From positions 3,447,001-3,511,000 of the forward strand of contig NZ_AP017367.1 in assembly GCF_001548395.1 (NCBI RefSeq): a DNA stretch of 64,000 bases, written 5' to 3'. Under the pieces are notes generated by a model. It searched no databases and was not told the origin of the DNA. It worked only from the letters and a program-made list of their open reading frames with translations. The DNA is from Leptolyngbya sp. O-77 (GTDB lineage Bacteria > Cyanobacteriota > Cyanobacteriia > Elainellales > Elainellaceae). Positions 1-9,972 of the stretch are shown here, piece after piece; position 1 is the stretch's first letter, and each line of letters opens with the position of its first letter. The position numbers were made by a program, and so were the translations under genes.

Positions 1-1837
1 CACCCGGAGGCGTTGCGCCGCCGTCGCCACCGTCGCCGCTCTGATAGAGGTTGCTGCTCAGGCTATAGAGGGCCTGTTGCAGCTCGCTCATCAGCGACTT
101 GATGCTGTCCATGTTCTCCTGGGCGATCGCATTCCGCAGATCCTTCGCCAGCCCTTCCACCTTGGTTTTGTCGGCTTCGGGCACCTTGTCGCCTTGATCA
201 GCCAGCAGTTTCTCTGCCTGATAGGCCAGCGAGTCGGCCTGGTTCTTCAGTTCGATCTTCTCGCGGCGCTCCTTGTCGGCAGCAGCGTTACGCTCGGCTT
301 CGTTCACCATGCGCTCCACTTCGTCCTTCGGCAGCGTCGAAGCACCCGTAATGCTGATGGACTGCTCCTTGCCCGTGCCTTTGTCCTTGGCGCGCACGTT
401 CAAAATGCCGTTCGCATCAATATCGAAGGTCACTTCGATTTGCGGTACGCCACGGGGTGCGGGAGGAATGCCGTCCAGCCGGAAGGTTCCCAGACTCTTG
501 TTGTCCGAAGCCATTTCGCGCTCCCCTTGCAGGACGTGGATTTCTACATTGGTCTGCCCGTCAGCAGCCGTTGAGAACACTTCCGACTTTTTGGTGGGGA
601 TTGTCGTGTTGCGCGGGATAATCTTGGTCATCACGCCACCCAGAGTTTCCACACCCAGCGATAGGGGGGTCACGTCGAGTAGCAGAATGTCCTTCACTTC
701 GCCGGCCAGCACGCCCGCCTGAATCGCAGCGCCCACCGCCACCACTTCATCCGGGTTTACGGTTTGGTTAGGCTCCTTGCCCAGCACGCGCTTCACCACT
801 TCCTGTACCGCAGGAATCCGGGTGGAACCGCCCACCAGTACCACTTCGTCGATATTGTCCTTCGACAGTTTCGAGTCGCGCAGCGCGGCTTCGACGGGCA
901 CGCGGCAGCGGTCGATCAGGTCGGCGCAGAGTTCCTCAAACTTGGCGCGGGTCAGCGTTATGTCGAGGTGCTTCGGCCCGTCCTGAGTCGCGGTGATAAA
1001 GGGCAGGTTGATTTCTGCCTGGGTAACGCTGGACAGCTCGATCTTGGCTTTCTCGGCCGCTTCTGTCAGGCGTTGCAGGGCTTGCTTGTCTTTGCGGAGG
1101 TCGATACCTTCGTTGCGCTTGAACTCTTCGGCCAGGTAGTCCACGATCTTCTTATCAAAGTCGTCGCCGCCCAGGTGAGTATCGCCAGCGGTGGCCAGCA
1201 CTTCAAACACACCGTCGCCCACTTCCAGAATCGACACGTCAAACGTACCGCCACCCAGGTCGAATACCAGGATGGTTTCGTTACTCTTTTTGTCCAGACC
1301 GTAGGCAAGAGAAGCGGCCGTCGGCTCGTTGATAATCCGCAGCACTTCCAGACCCGCGATTTTGCCAGCGTCCTTCGTGGCCTGCCGCTGGGAGTCGTTG
1401 AAGTAAGCGGGAACGGTGATCACCGCCTGGGTCACTTCTTCGCCCAGATACTTCGTGGCATCTTCTTTGAGCTTCCGCAGCACCAGCGCCGAGATTTCTT
1501 CAGGGGCAAACTGCTTGCCTTCGGCGGGGCAGTCCAGCTTGACGTTGCCGTTGACGTTTAGCACCTTATAGGGCACCTCGGTCGTTTCGTGGGTTACTTC
1601 GTCAAACTTGCGACCGATGAAGCGCTTCACCGAGTAAAACGTATTTTCGGGGTTAATCACGGCCTGCCGCTTCGCAATCTGACCCACGCGACGTTCTTTG
1701 GTCTTGGGGTCAAACGCGACGACGGAGGGCGTTGTGCGGAACCCTTCTGCGTTTGCGATGACCGTGGGCTTGCCGCCTTCCATCACTGCCACGCAGGAGT
1801 TAGTGGTTCCCAGGTCAATTCCAACAACTTTTGCCAT
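1..1837 (-). CDS. dnaK: Molecular chaperone DnaK (Hsp70), C-terminus cut off by the window edge
   Basis: ATP-dependent Hsp70 chaperone that folds client proteins together with DnaJ and GrpE. The first ~612 residues are visible. The protein starts MAKVVGIDLGTTNSCVAVME, the classic phosphate-1 loop. The phosphate-2 segment (ILVFDLGGGTFDVSIL), the VDYLAEEF region and the VLVGGSTRIPAVQ adenosine loop follow. The substrate-binding domain is recognisable (LLLDVTPLSLGVET, GQTNVEIHVLQGE, GILNVRAKDKGTGKEQSISI). The visible end is Gly-rich with a GGDGGDGG stretch, typical of the start of the disordered tail. The ATG at 1835-1837 has a GGAGA ribosome site just upstream. The last few dozen residues lie outside the window. 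Cyanobacteria carry several dnaK paralogues and I cannot say which one this is. Confidence 0.98.
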   Translation of the reverse strand, partial: MAKVVGIDLGTTNSCVAVMEGGKPTVIANAEGFRTTPSVVAFDPKTKERRVGQIAKRQAVINPENTFYSVKRFIGRKFDEVTHETTEVPYKVLNVNGNVKLDCPAEGKQFAPEEISALVLRKLKEDATKYLGEEVTQAVITVPAYFNDSQRQATKDAGKIAGLEVLRIINEPTAASLAYGLDKKSNETILVFDLGGGTFDVSILEVGDGVFEVLATAGDTHLGGDDFDKKIVDYLAEEFKRNEGIDLRKDKQALQRLTEAAEKAKIELSSVTQAEINLPFITATQDGPKHLDITLTRAKFEELCADLIDRCRVPVEAALRDSKLSKDNIDEVVLVGGSTRIPAVQEVVKRVLGKEPNQTVNPDEVVAVGAAIQAGVLAGEVKDILLLDVTPLSLGVETLGGVMTKIIPRNTTIPTKKSEVFSTAADGQTNVEIHVLQGEREMASDNKSLGTFRLDGIPPAPRGVPQIEVTFDIDANGILNVRAKDKGTGKEQSISITGASTLPKDEVERMVNEAERNAAADKERREKIELKNQADSLAYQAEKLLADQGDKVPEADKTKVEGLAKDLRNAIAQENMDSIKSLMSELQQALYSLSSNLYQSGDGGDGGATPPG

Positions 1838-2445
1838 AGATAGTCTCCGGTTCAGATACAGTTCCAAGTCTTGATTAACCGATGTGTGCGATCGCCCCTT
1901 CTTCAGCCTCTTAACAGCTCAGAAGCGCGATCCGCTCGTCCCAGCAGCCTTGGGCCCTTGTGCCTGGGTTTAAGTACCCTCCCAAGCTGCACATACTCTG
2001 GGGCTGGAGTGCCTTCAGCCAGCACTGGCCTAACCCTTGGGCGGCAGTGGTACCCAATTTATATACTGCGTACCTTTTCCGAGTTCGATGAAGTCGTATT
2101 TCCCGAACCTGGGGTAGGGCGGTTGTGAATTCGCCACTGGTTTGCAGTCTGGGGAGCGATCGCCGCCTTGCGTGCAAACCTGCCTGACAGCAGACTCACA
2201 CGAATCGAGGTAGGCGGAAATTGCTTCTAGAGGGACGGTTTCCTGACTCGTTTGCTTGAGTCGGATATTGTTACCGTTGCTAAGGGCTTGGTTATGCTGC
2301 TGTTTTTAGTGTAAGAAGCAGGCGCGATTGGGATTGACGGTGAACCGTAATGCGCTGGGGCGTGTTTACCGTCTGTCGCTGCCTAATTTTGGGTTGCTGC
2401 TATGATTGGCTTAGAAAGTTTGAGTTGGTTTCCTGATTCACTCCT
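1838..2445. other. Intergenic region between dnaK and tRNA-Arg
   Basis: About 600 bases with no convincing gene. Short open frames on both strands have no recognisable protein features and no ribosome-binding sites. The region should hold the dnaK promoter on the minus strand, but I could not fix a specific -10/-35 pair or a CIRCE-type operator by eye. Confidence 0.5.
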
Positions 2446-2519
<74 letters not shown>

Positions 2520-2529
2520 TTAACCTCAA

Positions 2530-2745
2530 AAGCTTTGATAGTAAAGGGTTTAACCGTTTTGGTGCAATTCTTGGCAAAGCCTGAAATGGCGTAAATGCGT
2601 TAGCAATTTCCAGTAATGTGGTCATACCGCTACGCTGGCTAGAAATGCCCTGACGCTTTGCCGTATTGACCAGCGAGCGCACTTGAGCGAATAACTCCGC
2701 ACCCCAGATTGCTATATCTCTTCTAAATTCTCTCTACTGGAGTGA
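2530..2745 (-). pseudogene. Possible decayed transposase fragment beside the tRNA
   Basis: On the minus strand a protein-like stretch reads IAIWGAELFAQVRSLVNTAK and continues as RQGISS, in a frame that then runs into the tRNA gene. The WGAELF...V...AKRQG style resembles C-terminal segments of some cyanobacterial transposases, but I cannot assign an IS family. There is an in-frame stop just upstream and no start codon, so if it was once a gene it is only a remnant. Confidence 0.25.
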
Positions 2746-2853
2746 TTAAAGAGGGATCAGTAGATCAGACGACTTGCCCAAATTCATCCAGCGTAATTTG
2801 GAAGACGATAGCGAACCGAGAAAAAGCGGTATGAAGAGAAGGGTGAGCGTGGC

Positions 2854-4484
2854 TTGGCCTTTTCTGCTTCTTTGGAGGTGGTGGTGGCAGGATTATGGAC
2901 ATTTCTCAGCACTCAGCCAATTCTGACGCTGTTTCTGGTGATTGCGCTGGGCTATGCGGTGGGCGAAGTGGCGATCGCCGGATTTAGTCTGGGCGTGGGG
3001 GCGGTGCTGTTTGTTGGATTGGCGATGGGTGCGGTTGCCCAGGAGGCTGCGCCGCCTGCGCTGGTGGGCACCGTTGGGCTGATTTTATTTTTCTATGGCA
3101 TCGGCATTCAGTACGGCAAACCCTTTGTGGACGGGCTACTCAGCCCCAGCGGTCGCCGCCAAAATGCGATCGCCCTGCTGAGCGTGCTGGCGGCGGGGCT
3201 AGTCACGGCGCTGCTGATGTCCTGGCTGCGGCTCGATCCGGCACTGGGAGCGGGCCTATTCACGGGGGCGATGGTCAATACAGCGGCGCTACAATCTGTG
3301 ACCGATAAAGTCGGGGGCGACCTGCCTGCGGTGGGCTACGGCGTGGCCTATCCATTTGGCGTGCTGGGGCCGATTTTGGGAATGTATCTGGCGCAGCGGT
3401 TACTCCGTCCGCAAGTGCAAACTCCTGTGACACGGGGCGTAGAGGAAATGGAGGCGCTGGTCAGCCATCCGTCTGCGGTGGGAAAGTATCTGTCGGAGGT
3501 GACGGCGCAATTTCCCGACGAGGTGCAGGTGGTCGCCGTGCGCCAAAATGGCCACAACCGGATGCCACGCCCCAACCTGCGGCTGCAAACGGGCGATGCG
3601 CTGCTGCTGCTGGGCGCAAAGGGCGACGCGCTCAAGCAGGTTTGCCGCGCCATCGGTGACGTTGCGCCGTCACAGATTATTCCCGACCACACCGAGCTAG
3701 ATGACCTGGATGTGTATGTCTCCAAGCACAGCGTCATTGGGCATCGGCTGGGTGCATTGAACCTGGGCGAACATCCGGGCTGTACGATTCTCTCGGTGCA
3801 GCGGGGCGACGCGACGCTCTATCCGCATCCGGGGCTGGTGCTGGAGGCGGGCGATCGCATTTGGGCCGTAGCAGAGCGCGATCGCCATGCTGCCGTCCGT
3901 CAGTTTTTCGGCAACTCCGCCCGCAGCACCGCCGAAGTCAGCTATCTGGCGCTGGGGCTGGGCATGGTGCTGGGCGTGTTGTTTGGGCTGATTCCGTTTC
4001 CGCTGCCAGGACTGGGCACCTTCACCTTTGGCGCAGCCGGGGGCGCGATGATCGTCTCGCTGTTGCTGGGATGGCGCGGCCGCATCGGTCACTTGAACTG
4101 GACAATTCCACCCTCAGCCAATCTAACGCTGCGAAACTTTGGGCTGACGCTGTTTCTGGCTGTGGTGGGAATGCGGTCGGCTCCGGCATTCTTCTCCACC
4201 CTCAGCAGCACGGGCCTGCAACTGGTGGGGCGTGGGGCGCGGCCATTACCGCCGCCATCGTGGTGGCCGCCTTTGTGGTGGGCTGTGGGCTGTTTCGAGT
4301 ATCCTTCGACGAGGCACTGGGCATTGTGGCTGGGGTGACGGGCAATCCGGCGATTCTGGCCTACGCTGCCAAGTCCGTTCCCTCCAACAAGCCCGAACTG
4401 GGCTACGCCATTGTCTTTCCCAGCAGCACCATCATCAAAATCATCGTGGTGCAGATTTTGCTGGTGTGGTTTGCGGCTCGTTAG
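2854..4484 (+). pseudogene. AspT/YidE-type putative membrane transporter, frameshifted near its end
   Basis: Multispanning membrane protein of the aspartate:alanine exchanger/YidE-YbjL type. The N-terminal half has hydrophobic helices with FFYGIGIQYG and FTGAMVNTAALQSVTDK motifs. Two successive RCK-C (TrkA-C) domains follow (about residues 190-265 and 285-350), then a second membrane half. The frame is lost near 4225-4238: the first frame stops at 4338, while the family-like ending (ITAAIVVAAFVVGCGLFRVS ... GNPAILAYAAKSVPSNKPEL) continues in another frame to 4484. One added base in the G-rich run at 4227-4237 would restore about 543 residues, the usual family length. It could be a real mutation or a sequencing error. 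The start is uncertain: TTG at 2854, or GTG codons near 2881 just after GGAGGT. The stop overlaps the convergent glucosidase gene by 4 bp. Confidence 0.75.
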
Positions 4485-7195
4485 CAGAAGTAGCGCTCCT
4501 GCCTGGCCCCTGCTGCATAGCGCCCACACTGCTGAATCAGCTTTGCCACCAGTCCCGTCCAGCCTGTCTGGTGGCTGGCTCCCAGACCTGCGCCATTGTC
4601 GCCGTTGAAGTATTCATAGAACAAAATGTAATCCTTCCAATAGGGATCAGTCTGGAACTGTTCTAAGCCGCCAAAGACAGAACGCTGACCGTCTGCATTT
4701 TGCAAAAATAAGCAAGTAAGACGCTCTTCCAAAGCAATCGACACATCCCACAGGTTTTTGACCTGATCTGACCCGGTGGGGCAGGCGACCTGAAACTCGT
4801 CGCCCAGGTAGTGATGAAATTTTTGCAGGGATTCAATCAGTAGGTAATTCACCGGAAACCACACCGGGCCGCGCCAGTTGGAATTGCCGCCAAACAACCG
4901 AGTGGTGGATTCTGCCGCTTCGTAGGCGACTCGATATTCGCTGCCATCGGCGTAGAAGGTATAGGGATTATCTTTGTGATAGCGCGATAGTGAGCGAATC
5001 CCGTAGGGACTGAGAAACTCCTGCTCATCCAGCATCTTATCCAGCACGCGCCGCAGCTTGTCGGGGCGCACCACCGCCAGCAGTCGCCGCCGCCCCATCC
5101 CTTCCGCTGTAAAGCTGGCAATATTGTGGCTCAGGTCTGGGCGATTGTCTTCAAACCATTCCAATCGTTCTTTGAATCCCGGTAACTTATCTAGCAACTC
5201 TGGCTCCAGCGTTTCTACGGCAAATAAAGGAACCAGCCCCACCATCGAGCGGATTTTGAGCTTGAGGCGATCGCCGTGGGGCAGGTGCAGCACGTCATAA
5301 AAGAAGCCGTCTTCCTCATCCCATAGCTCCGTCTTGCCGCCGCCGATGTGGTTCATGGCATCGGCAATATAGACAAAATGCTCAAAAAACTTGGTCGCCA
5401 TGTCTTCATAGACCGAGTTTTCCTGCGCCAACTCCAGCGCAATAACGAGCATATTCAGGCAATACATCGCCATCCAGCTTGTGCCGTCGGACTGTTCCAG
5501 GAAGCCACCCGTAGGCAGCGGGGCGCTGCGGTCAAACACACCGACATTATCCATGCCCAAAAAGCCGCCCTCAAACACATTGCTGCCCGTGGTGTCCTTG
5601 CGGTTCACCCACCAGGTAAAGTTCAGCAGCAGCTTTTGAAACACGCGCTCTAAAAACTGGCGATCGCCCTCGCCCCACATCCGCTGCTCAATCTTATAAA
5701 CCCGCCAGGTGGCCCAGGCGTGAACGGGCGGGTTGACATCGCCAAAGGCCCACTCGTAGGCCGGGATTTGCCCGTTGGGATGCATGTACCATTCCCGCGT
5801 CATGATATCGAGCTGGTACTTGGCAAAGTCAGGATCGATCATAGCCAGCGGAATGCAGTGGAACGCTAAATCCCACGCGGCAAACCACGGATATTCCCAC
5901 TTGTCGCACATGGAAATGATGTCATCGCTATCGAGATGCGTCCACTGGCGATTGCGACCGTGTAGTCGTTCTGCGGGGGGCGTGGGCATAGTGGGGTCGC
6001 CCCGCAGCCAGCGGCTTACGTCATAGCGGTAATATTGCTTGCTCCACATCATGCCCGCAAAAGCTTGGCGCTGGATATTGCGGCGATCGCCCTCCATTGG
6101 ATAGGGATTGACCTTGTGATAAAACTCGTCGGCTTCTTGAATTCGTTGGGCAAAAATTGGGTCAAACTCTGCCCCAAACGGATGGCGAATCGAAGGGTGA
6201 TGACTGAGGCGCAGCCGCACACAGCGCGTTTCCCCAGGGGCAATATTTAGCACATAATGCACAGCGGCCTTAGTCCCCCGCTGCTCTGGATTAACCGCCC
6301 CCGCTTCTCCCTGAATCACCCGACGGTGAATGCCATCTTTTACATAGGGCGTAGCGTTGTCTACATCAAATAGCGCTTTGTAGTTAGTTTCGTTTTCGGT
6401 GAAGTAGACAGGCGGTGCAGCCTCGTCTGCGGTTGAGCCTTCGCAATAGAGCCAGTGTTGTCCCAGTTCGGCGTGGGTAGAGGCGATCGCCACAATGCCC
6501 TCCAGCCCCTTCTGCCCCAGATGCGACAGGTGCATTCCTGGCTTTTCAACCGCATCACCCCAACTCCAGGTATTGCGAAACCACAGTGTCGGCAGCAGGT
6601 GCAGCGGGGCGGGGTCTGATCCTCGATTCGTCACCGAGATCCGAATCAAAATATCCTCCGGTGCGGCCTTCGCATACTCCACCATCACGTCAAAGTAGCG
6701 ATTTTCAGCAAAGATACCCGTGTCGATTAGCTCGAACTCCGGCGTAAACTTATCGCGCTGCTGGTTTTCTGCGACGAGTTGCTCGTAGGGAAACGCTGCC
6801 TGGGGATACTTATACAGCGCTTTGAGATAAGAATGGGTCGGCGTGCTGTCCAGGTAGAAGTAATATTCTTTTACGTCTTCTGCATGATTGCCCTGCGGCC
6901 CCGTCAGCCCAAACAGGCGCTCCTTTAGCACCGGATCTTTGCCATTCCACAGTGCCAACCCAAAACAAAGCCGCTGCTTTTCGTCCGAGATGCCCAGCAG
7001 CCCGTCTTCGCCCCAGCGGTAGGCGCGGCTATGAGACTGATGATGCGAAAAATAGTCCCACGCGGAGCCGCCTGCGCTATAGTCTTCACGGACTGTCCCC
7101 CACTGGCGATCGCTTAGATACGGCCCCCACTTTTTCCAGGGTGTCGCTTGGCTGCGCGATTCAAGCAGGCGTTGGTGTTCAGGAATCATGGGCAT
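4481..7195 (-). CDS. GH63-like glucosidase (MGH1-type glycoside hydrolase)
   Basis: A 904-residue soluble protein resembling bacterial relatives of mannosyl-oligosaccharide glucosidase, predicted to hydrolyse alpha-glucosidic bonds in glucosylated compounds or polysaccharides. Recognisable segments are the N-terminal WKKWGPYLSDRQWGTVREDY and the (alpha/alpha)6-barrel stretch WEYPWFAAWDLAFHCIPLA. Further on are EGGFLGMDNVGVFDRS, GGNSNWRGPVWFPVNYLLI and the C-terminal YEYFNGDNGAGLGASHQTGW followed by TGLVA. There is no signal peptide, so it is probably cytoplasmic. The start could be either of two in-frame ATGs six bases apart (7195 or 7189). It is convergent with the broken transporter and is not obviously in an operon. 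The exact substrate is unknown. Confidence 0.88.
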   Translation of the reverse strand: MPMIPEHQRLLESRSQATPWKKWGPYLSDRQWGTVREDYSAGGSAWDYFSHHQSHSRAYRWGEDGLLGISDEKQRLCFGLALWNGKDPVLKERLFGLTGPQGNHAEDVKEYYFYLDSTPTHSYLKALYKYPQAAFPYEQLVAENQQRDKFTPEFELIDTGIFAENRYFDVMVEYAKAAPEDILIRISVTNRGSDPAPLHLLPTLWFRNTWSWGDAVEKPGMHLSHLGQKGLEGIVAIASTHAELGQHWLYCEGSTADEAAPPVYFTENETNYKALFDVDNATPYVKDGIHRRVIQGEAGAVNPEQRGTKAAVHYVLNIAPGETRCVRLRLSHHPSIRHPFGAEFDPIFAQRIQEADEFYHKVNPYPMEGDRRNIQRQAFAGMMWSKQYYRYDVSRWLRGDPTMPTPPAERLHGRNRQWTHLDSDDIISMCDKWEYPWFAAWDLAFHCIPLAMIDPDFAKYQLDIMTREWYMHPNGQIPAYEWAFGDVNPPVHAWATWRVYKIEQRMWGEGDRQFLERVFQKLLLNFTWWVNRKDTTGSNVFEGGFLGMDNVGVFDRSAPLPTGGFLEQSDGTSWMAMYCLNMLVIALELAQENSVYEDMATKFFEHFVYIADAMNHIGGGKTELWDEEDGFFYDVLHLPHGDRLKLKIRSMVGLVPLFAVETLEPELLDKLPGFKERLEWFEDNRPDLSHNIASFTAEGMGRRRLLAVVRPDKLRRVLDKMLDEQEFLSPYGIRSLSRYHKDNPYTFYADGSEYRVAYEAAESTTRLFGGNSNWRGPVWFPVNYLLIESLQKFHHYLGDEFQVACPTGSDQVKNLWDVSIALEERLTCLFLQNADGQRSVFGGLEQFQTDPYWKDYILFYEYFNGDNGAGLGASHQTGWTGLVAKLIQQCGRYAAGARQERYFC

Positions 7196-7251
7196 TAAGA
7201 GAGCAACGGCTAAACCACAGCACCTCGTGGCGTATTTTAATGCTAACTATG

Positions 7252-8064
7252 CTAGGCAGACTCAGGAACCGATAAAATCTGCTTTGCGACAGAAACCGTT
7301 CTATCTACAAAGACAGGCAGATCATCTGCTTTTGTAATCTGTGTCGCCTTTAGCACTGCACCTACCCAGTGATCGGTATGCCAATTGCCAGACTCCAGCG
7401 CTGGCAGGTCAGATAACTCTGGATACGGATAAGGCGAAATATACCAGTAGGGTTCGCTATAGGACGGGTCGCCTGGCGACAGCCCCACGCCGAGGTACTT
7501 GGTATCCGCTTCGGTGGGGCCAGCATAGGTCATCAGCGTGGCCATGTCAAAATGGTGGGGCCAGATGGCGATCGCCGCCGCTGCTGGGTTTTCTGCCACA
7601 ATTTTTTCCAGCAGCGGTTGCGTTTGGGCAAAATAAGCCGCCACCGCCTCGCGCCCTGCTGAATTGCCGACCTCAAACGCGGCTCCGTGCGCCAGGGGGT
7701 GATCGGGGAAATCGTCGGGCGGATATTCCAGCAGCTTGATCGAGTCGGTGGCAACCCCCAGTTTTGCTAGTTCTGCTTTGTGCCAGTCGAGCGCCTGCTG
7801 CATTGTTTGTCCTGCTAAGGGCAAAGAGGCGATCGCTGCTCCATCTTTCAAAATTACGCTAGTCAGCGAACCGGGCAACAGCACCAGTTGGATTGACGTG
7901 TCGGGGATTGGTTTGCCGATAAAACCAAACAGCGCTTCGTCCCAATCCAGTGTCACCTGGCTCCCATCGGGCTGGGGTTTGCCCAGTGCTGCACCCACTG
8001 CTGCAATAAACTGCACTGCATAGTGAAGCTGAATGCGATCAGAGACAAGATCTTGAGGATTCAT
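7252..8064 (-). CDS. Uncharacterised protein with a WPHHFD motif
   Basis: About 270 residues, not recognised as a named family. It begins MNPQDLVSDRIQLHYAVQFI and carries PDDFPDHPLAHGAAF, then IWPHHFDMATLMTYAG and a C-terminal GVGLSPGDPSYSEPYWYISP region. The clustered His/Asp/Trp residues look like a conserved pocket, but no catalytic motif can be named. It has no transmembrane segment or signal peptide. The internal ATG at 8064 is preferred because the 16 upstream residues look non-conserved; an ATG at 8112 is also in frame. It lies on the same strand as the glucosidase, 56 bp upstream, so the two may be co-transcribed. Confidence 0.7.
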   Translation of the reverse strand: MNPQDLVSDRIQLHYAVQFIAAVGAALGKPQPDGSQVTLDWDEALFGFIGKPIPDTSIQLVLLPGSLTSVILKDGAAIASLPLAGQTMQQALDWHKAELAKLGVATDSIKLLEYPPDDFPDHPLAHGAAFEVGNSAGREAVAAYFAQTQPLLEKIVAENPAAAAIAIWPHHFDMATLMTYAGPTEADTKYLGVGLSPGDPSYSEPYWYISPYPYPELSDLPALESGNWHTDHWVGAVLKATQITKADDLPVFVDRTVSVAKQILSVPESA

Positions 8065-8130
8065 AGAAAGTCCAGGGATGAAGGGGCGAAGGAGAAAGGG
8101 AGCATCAGTCATTAAATTCCTGTATTTAGT

Positions 8131-8292
8131 GTTGTACTTAAAGTTGTACTTAAATATCTATCAATCATGTTTTATAAATCACATCGCAAATCAACTCGCG
8201 AATCGACAAGATGCCGATCACGCATTGCAAATTACGCATTGCAAATTACACATCAACACTCTTTATGGATTTCCCTCTATGGATTTCCCTCT
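8131..8292. repeat. Three short tandem micro-duplications
   Basis: Between the WPHHFD gene and egtB there are back-to-back direct repeats: a GTTGTACTTAAA-type unit twice (8131-8154), a GCATTGCAAATTAC unit twice (8222-8250), and TGGATTTCCCTCTA twice (8263-8291). No gene is visible here. The rest of 8293-8599 is AT-richer and presumably holds the egtB promoter. Confidence 0.7.
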
Positions 8293-8599
8293 AGAGACAC
8301 TTTCTATTAAACGCGCAGAACCGAAGCGAAAAATTAGAGTACTCTGAATTCTACCTGGAAAAGTTCAAATCCAGGACTCTCTAAAAGCGCACTCAGCCAG
8401 TCGTCTTAAAAGCTAAGAAAAGCTTAAAAATTGAGAAACTCCTGAAGAAAGCTGAGATTTTGCTGAGAAATTCATGAGTGAAATCTCAGTCTTTATTGAG
8501 ATGAGTTTTAGTAAAAATCGAGGTTATCATCATTTTGAATTTGAGATTCCTGTCAGAATCAGCACCATGTTATCTGAGCGTTCAACCGAGAGTTTAACC

Positions 8600-9868
8600 A
8601 TGTCCCCTACGACCGTTGCAATTTCTGAGGCATTGCCTCCATTGCAGCACCAATATTCAGCAGTTCGTGAACTGAGCGAAACGCTCTGCCGTCCTTTAGA
8701 AATTGAAGATTATGGTATCCAGAGTATGGCAGATGTCAGCCCGCCAAAGTGGCACCTGGCCCATACAACCTGGTTTTTTGAGACGTTCTTGCTCTGTCCT
8801 TTTCTAAAGAATTACGACGTTTTCCATCCGAAATATAGCTATCTGTTTAATTCATATTACGAAGCAGTTGGAAATCGCCATCCTCGTGCCCAGCGTGGAT
8901 TACTCTCGCGCCCAACTGTGGCAGAAATTTATCAATATCGGGACTATGTAGATGAGGCAATGCGATCGCTCTTGTCTAGCACCGATCTTTCGCCCCAAAT
9001 CACCGAGCTGATCACCCTGGGTCTGCACCATGAACAGCAGCATCAAGAATTGCTGTTGACCGATATCAAACATATTTTCGCCACCAATCCTTTGCGCCCT
9101 GCTTATCGACCTGCCGCATCAAAAATTTCGCTGGCTTTGGTAACATCACCTCTTCGATTTATCGAATTTTCTGGTGGACTTCATACAATTGGACATCAGC
9201 AATCCGGCTTTGCCTTTGATAACGAAGGCCCTGCCCATCGCGTCTATCTTCAGGATTTTTCGCTGGCATCGCGCCTGGTAACGAATGGCGAATATCTGGA
9301 ATTTATCGAAGCGGGCGGCTATGAAAAGCCAGAATACTGGCTGTCGGAGGGCTGGGCGACGGTGCAGACCCAGCGATGGAATGCGCCTTTGTACTGGGAA
9401 AAGATTGACGGGCAGTGGTGGGAAATGACGCTGATGGGAATGCAGCCGCTCAACCTGGCGCAGCCTGTGTGTCACGTCAGTTTATTTGAGGCAGATGCGT
9501 TTGCGAATTGGTGCGATCGCCGTTTGCCCACCGAGGCGGAATGGGAAGTCGCAGCCGCTCGTGTCGCAGTGTCGGGGAATTTGCTGGAGAGCGATCGCCT
9601 GCATCCCCAACCTGCCACAGATTCACAGCCGATTGAACAACTCTACGGCGACGTGTGGGAATGGACGCAGAGTGCGTACCAGCCCTATCCTGGGTTTCGC
9701 CCCGCTGCGGGAGCGGTTGGTGAATACAACGGCAAGTTTATGTGCAATCAGACTGTCTTGCGGGGCGGATCATGCGTCACACCGCCTGGACATATTCGCG
9801 CTAGCTATCGCAATTTCTTTCCTGCAAGTACGCGCTGGCAGTTCAGTGGCATTCGTCTGGCGATGTAG
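8600..9868 (+). CDS. egtB: Ergothioneine biosynthesis protein EgtB (sulfoxide synthase)
   Basis: Non-haem iron enzyme that joins a thiol donor to hercynine with O2, making the sulfoxide intermediate of ergothioneine. The N-terminal DinB_2-type domain contains WHLAHTTWFFETF (residues 51-63) and the iron-binding HHEQQHQELLLTD, with the HxxxHxE pattern. The C-terminal formylglycine-generating/sulfatase-modifying domain includes CDRRLPTEAEWEVAAAR, GDVWEWTQSAYQPYPGF and VLRGGSCVTPPGHIRASYRN. The preferred ATG (8600) gives 422 residues; in-frame ATGs at 8567 and 8474 would add weakly conserved sequence. egtD follows 104 bp downstream in the same direction. No egtA, egtC or egtE is nearby, as in other two-gene cyanobacterial loci. 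Confidence 0.95.
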   Translation: MSPTTVAISEALPPLQHQYSAVRELSETLCRPLEIEDYGIQSMADVSPPKWHLAHTTWFFETFLLCPFLKNYDVFHPKYSYLFNSYYEAVGNRHPRAQRGLLSRPTVAEIYQYRDYVDEAMRSLLSSTDLSPQITELITLGLHHEQQHQELLLTDIKHIFATNPLRPAYRPAASKISLALVTSPLRFIEFSGGLHTIGHQQSGFAFDNEGPAHRVYLQDFSLASRLVTNGEYLEFIEAGGYEKPEYWLSEGWATVQTQRWNAPLYWEKIDGQWWEMTLMGMQPLNLAQPVCHVSLFEADAFANWCDRRLPTEAEWEVAAARVAVSGNLLESDRLHPQPATDSQPIEQLYGDVWEWTQSAYQPYPGFRPAAGAVGEYNGKFMCNQTVLRGGSCVTPPGHIRASYRNFFPASTRWQFSGIRLAM

Positions 9869-9972
9869 TCTGGCATCCTGGACAGGTTCTTTTTCAATTC
9901 TCTATTCTGATGCACTAGGATGCTCTCTTCTGTGCAGAACTGTATGTATTGTAGGATTTCGAGGAACGGTCT

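Noticed and set aside
1871..2177. Short frames on both strands upstream of dnaK
   Set aside because: No motif, no start context, and they oppose each other; more likely part of the dnaK regulatory region.
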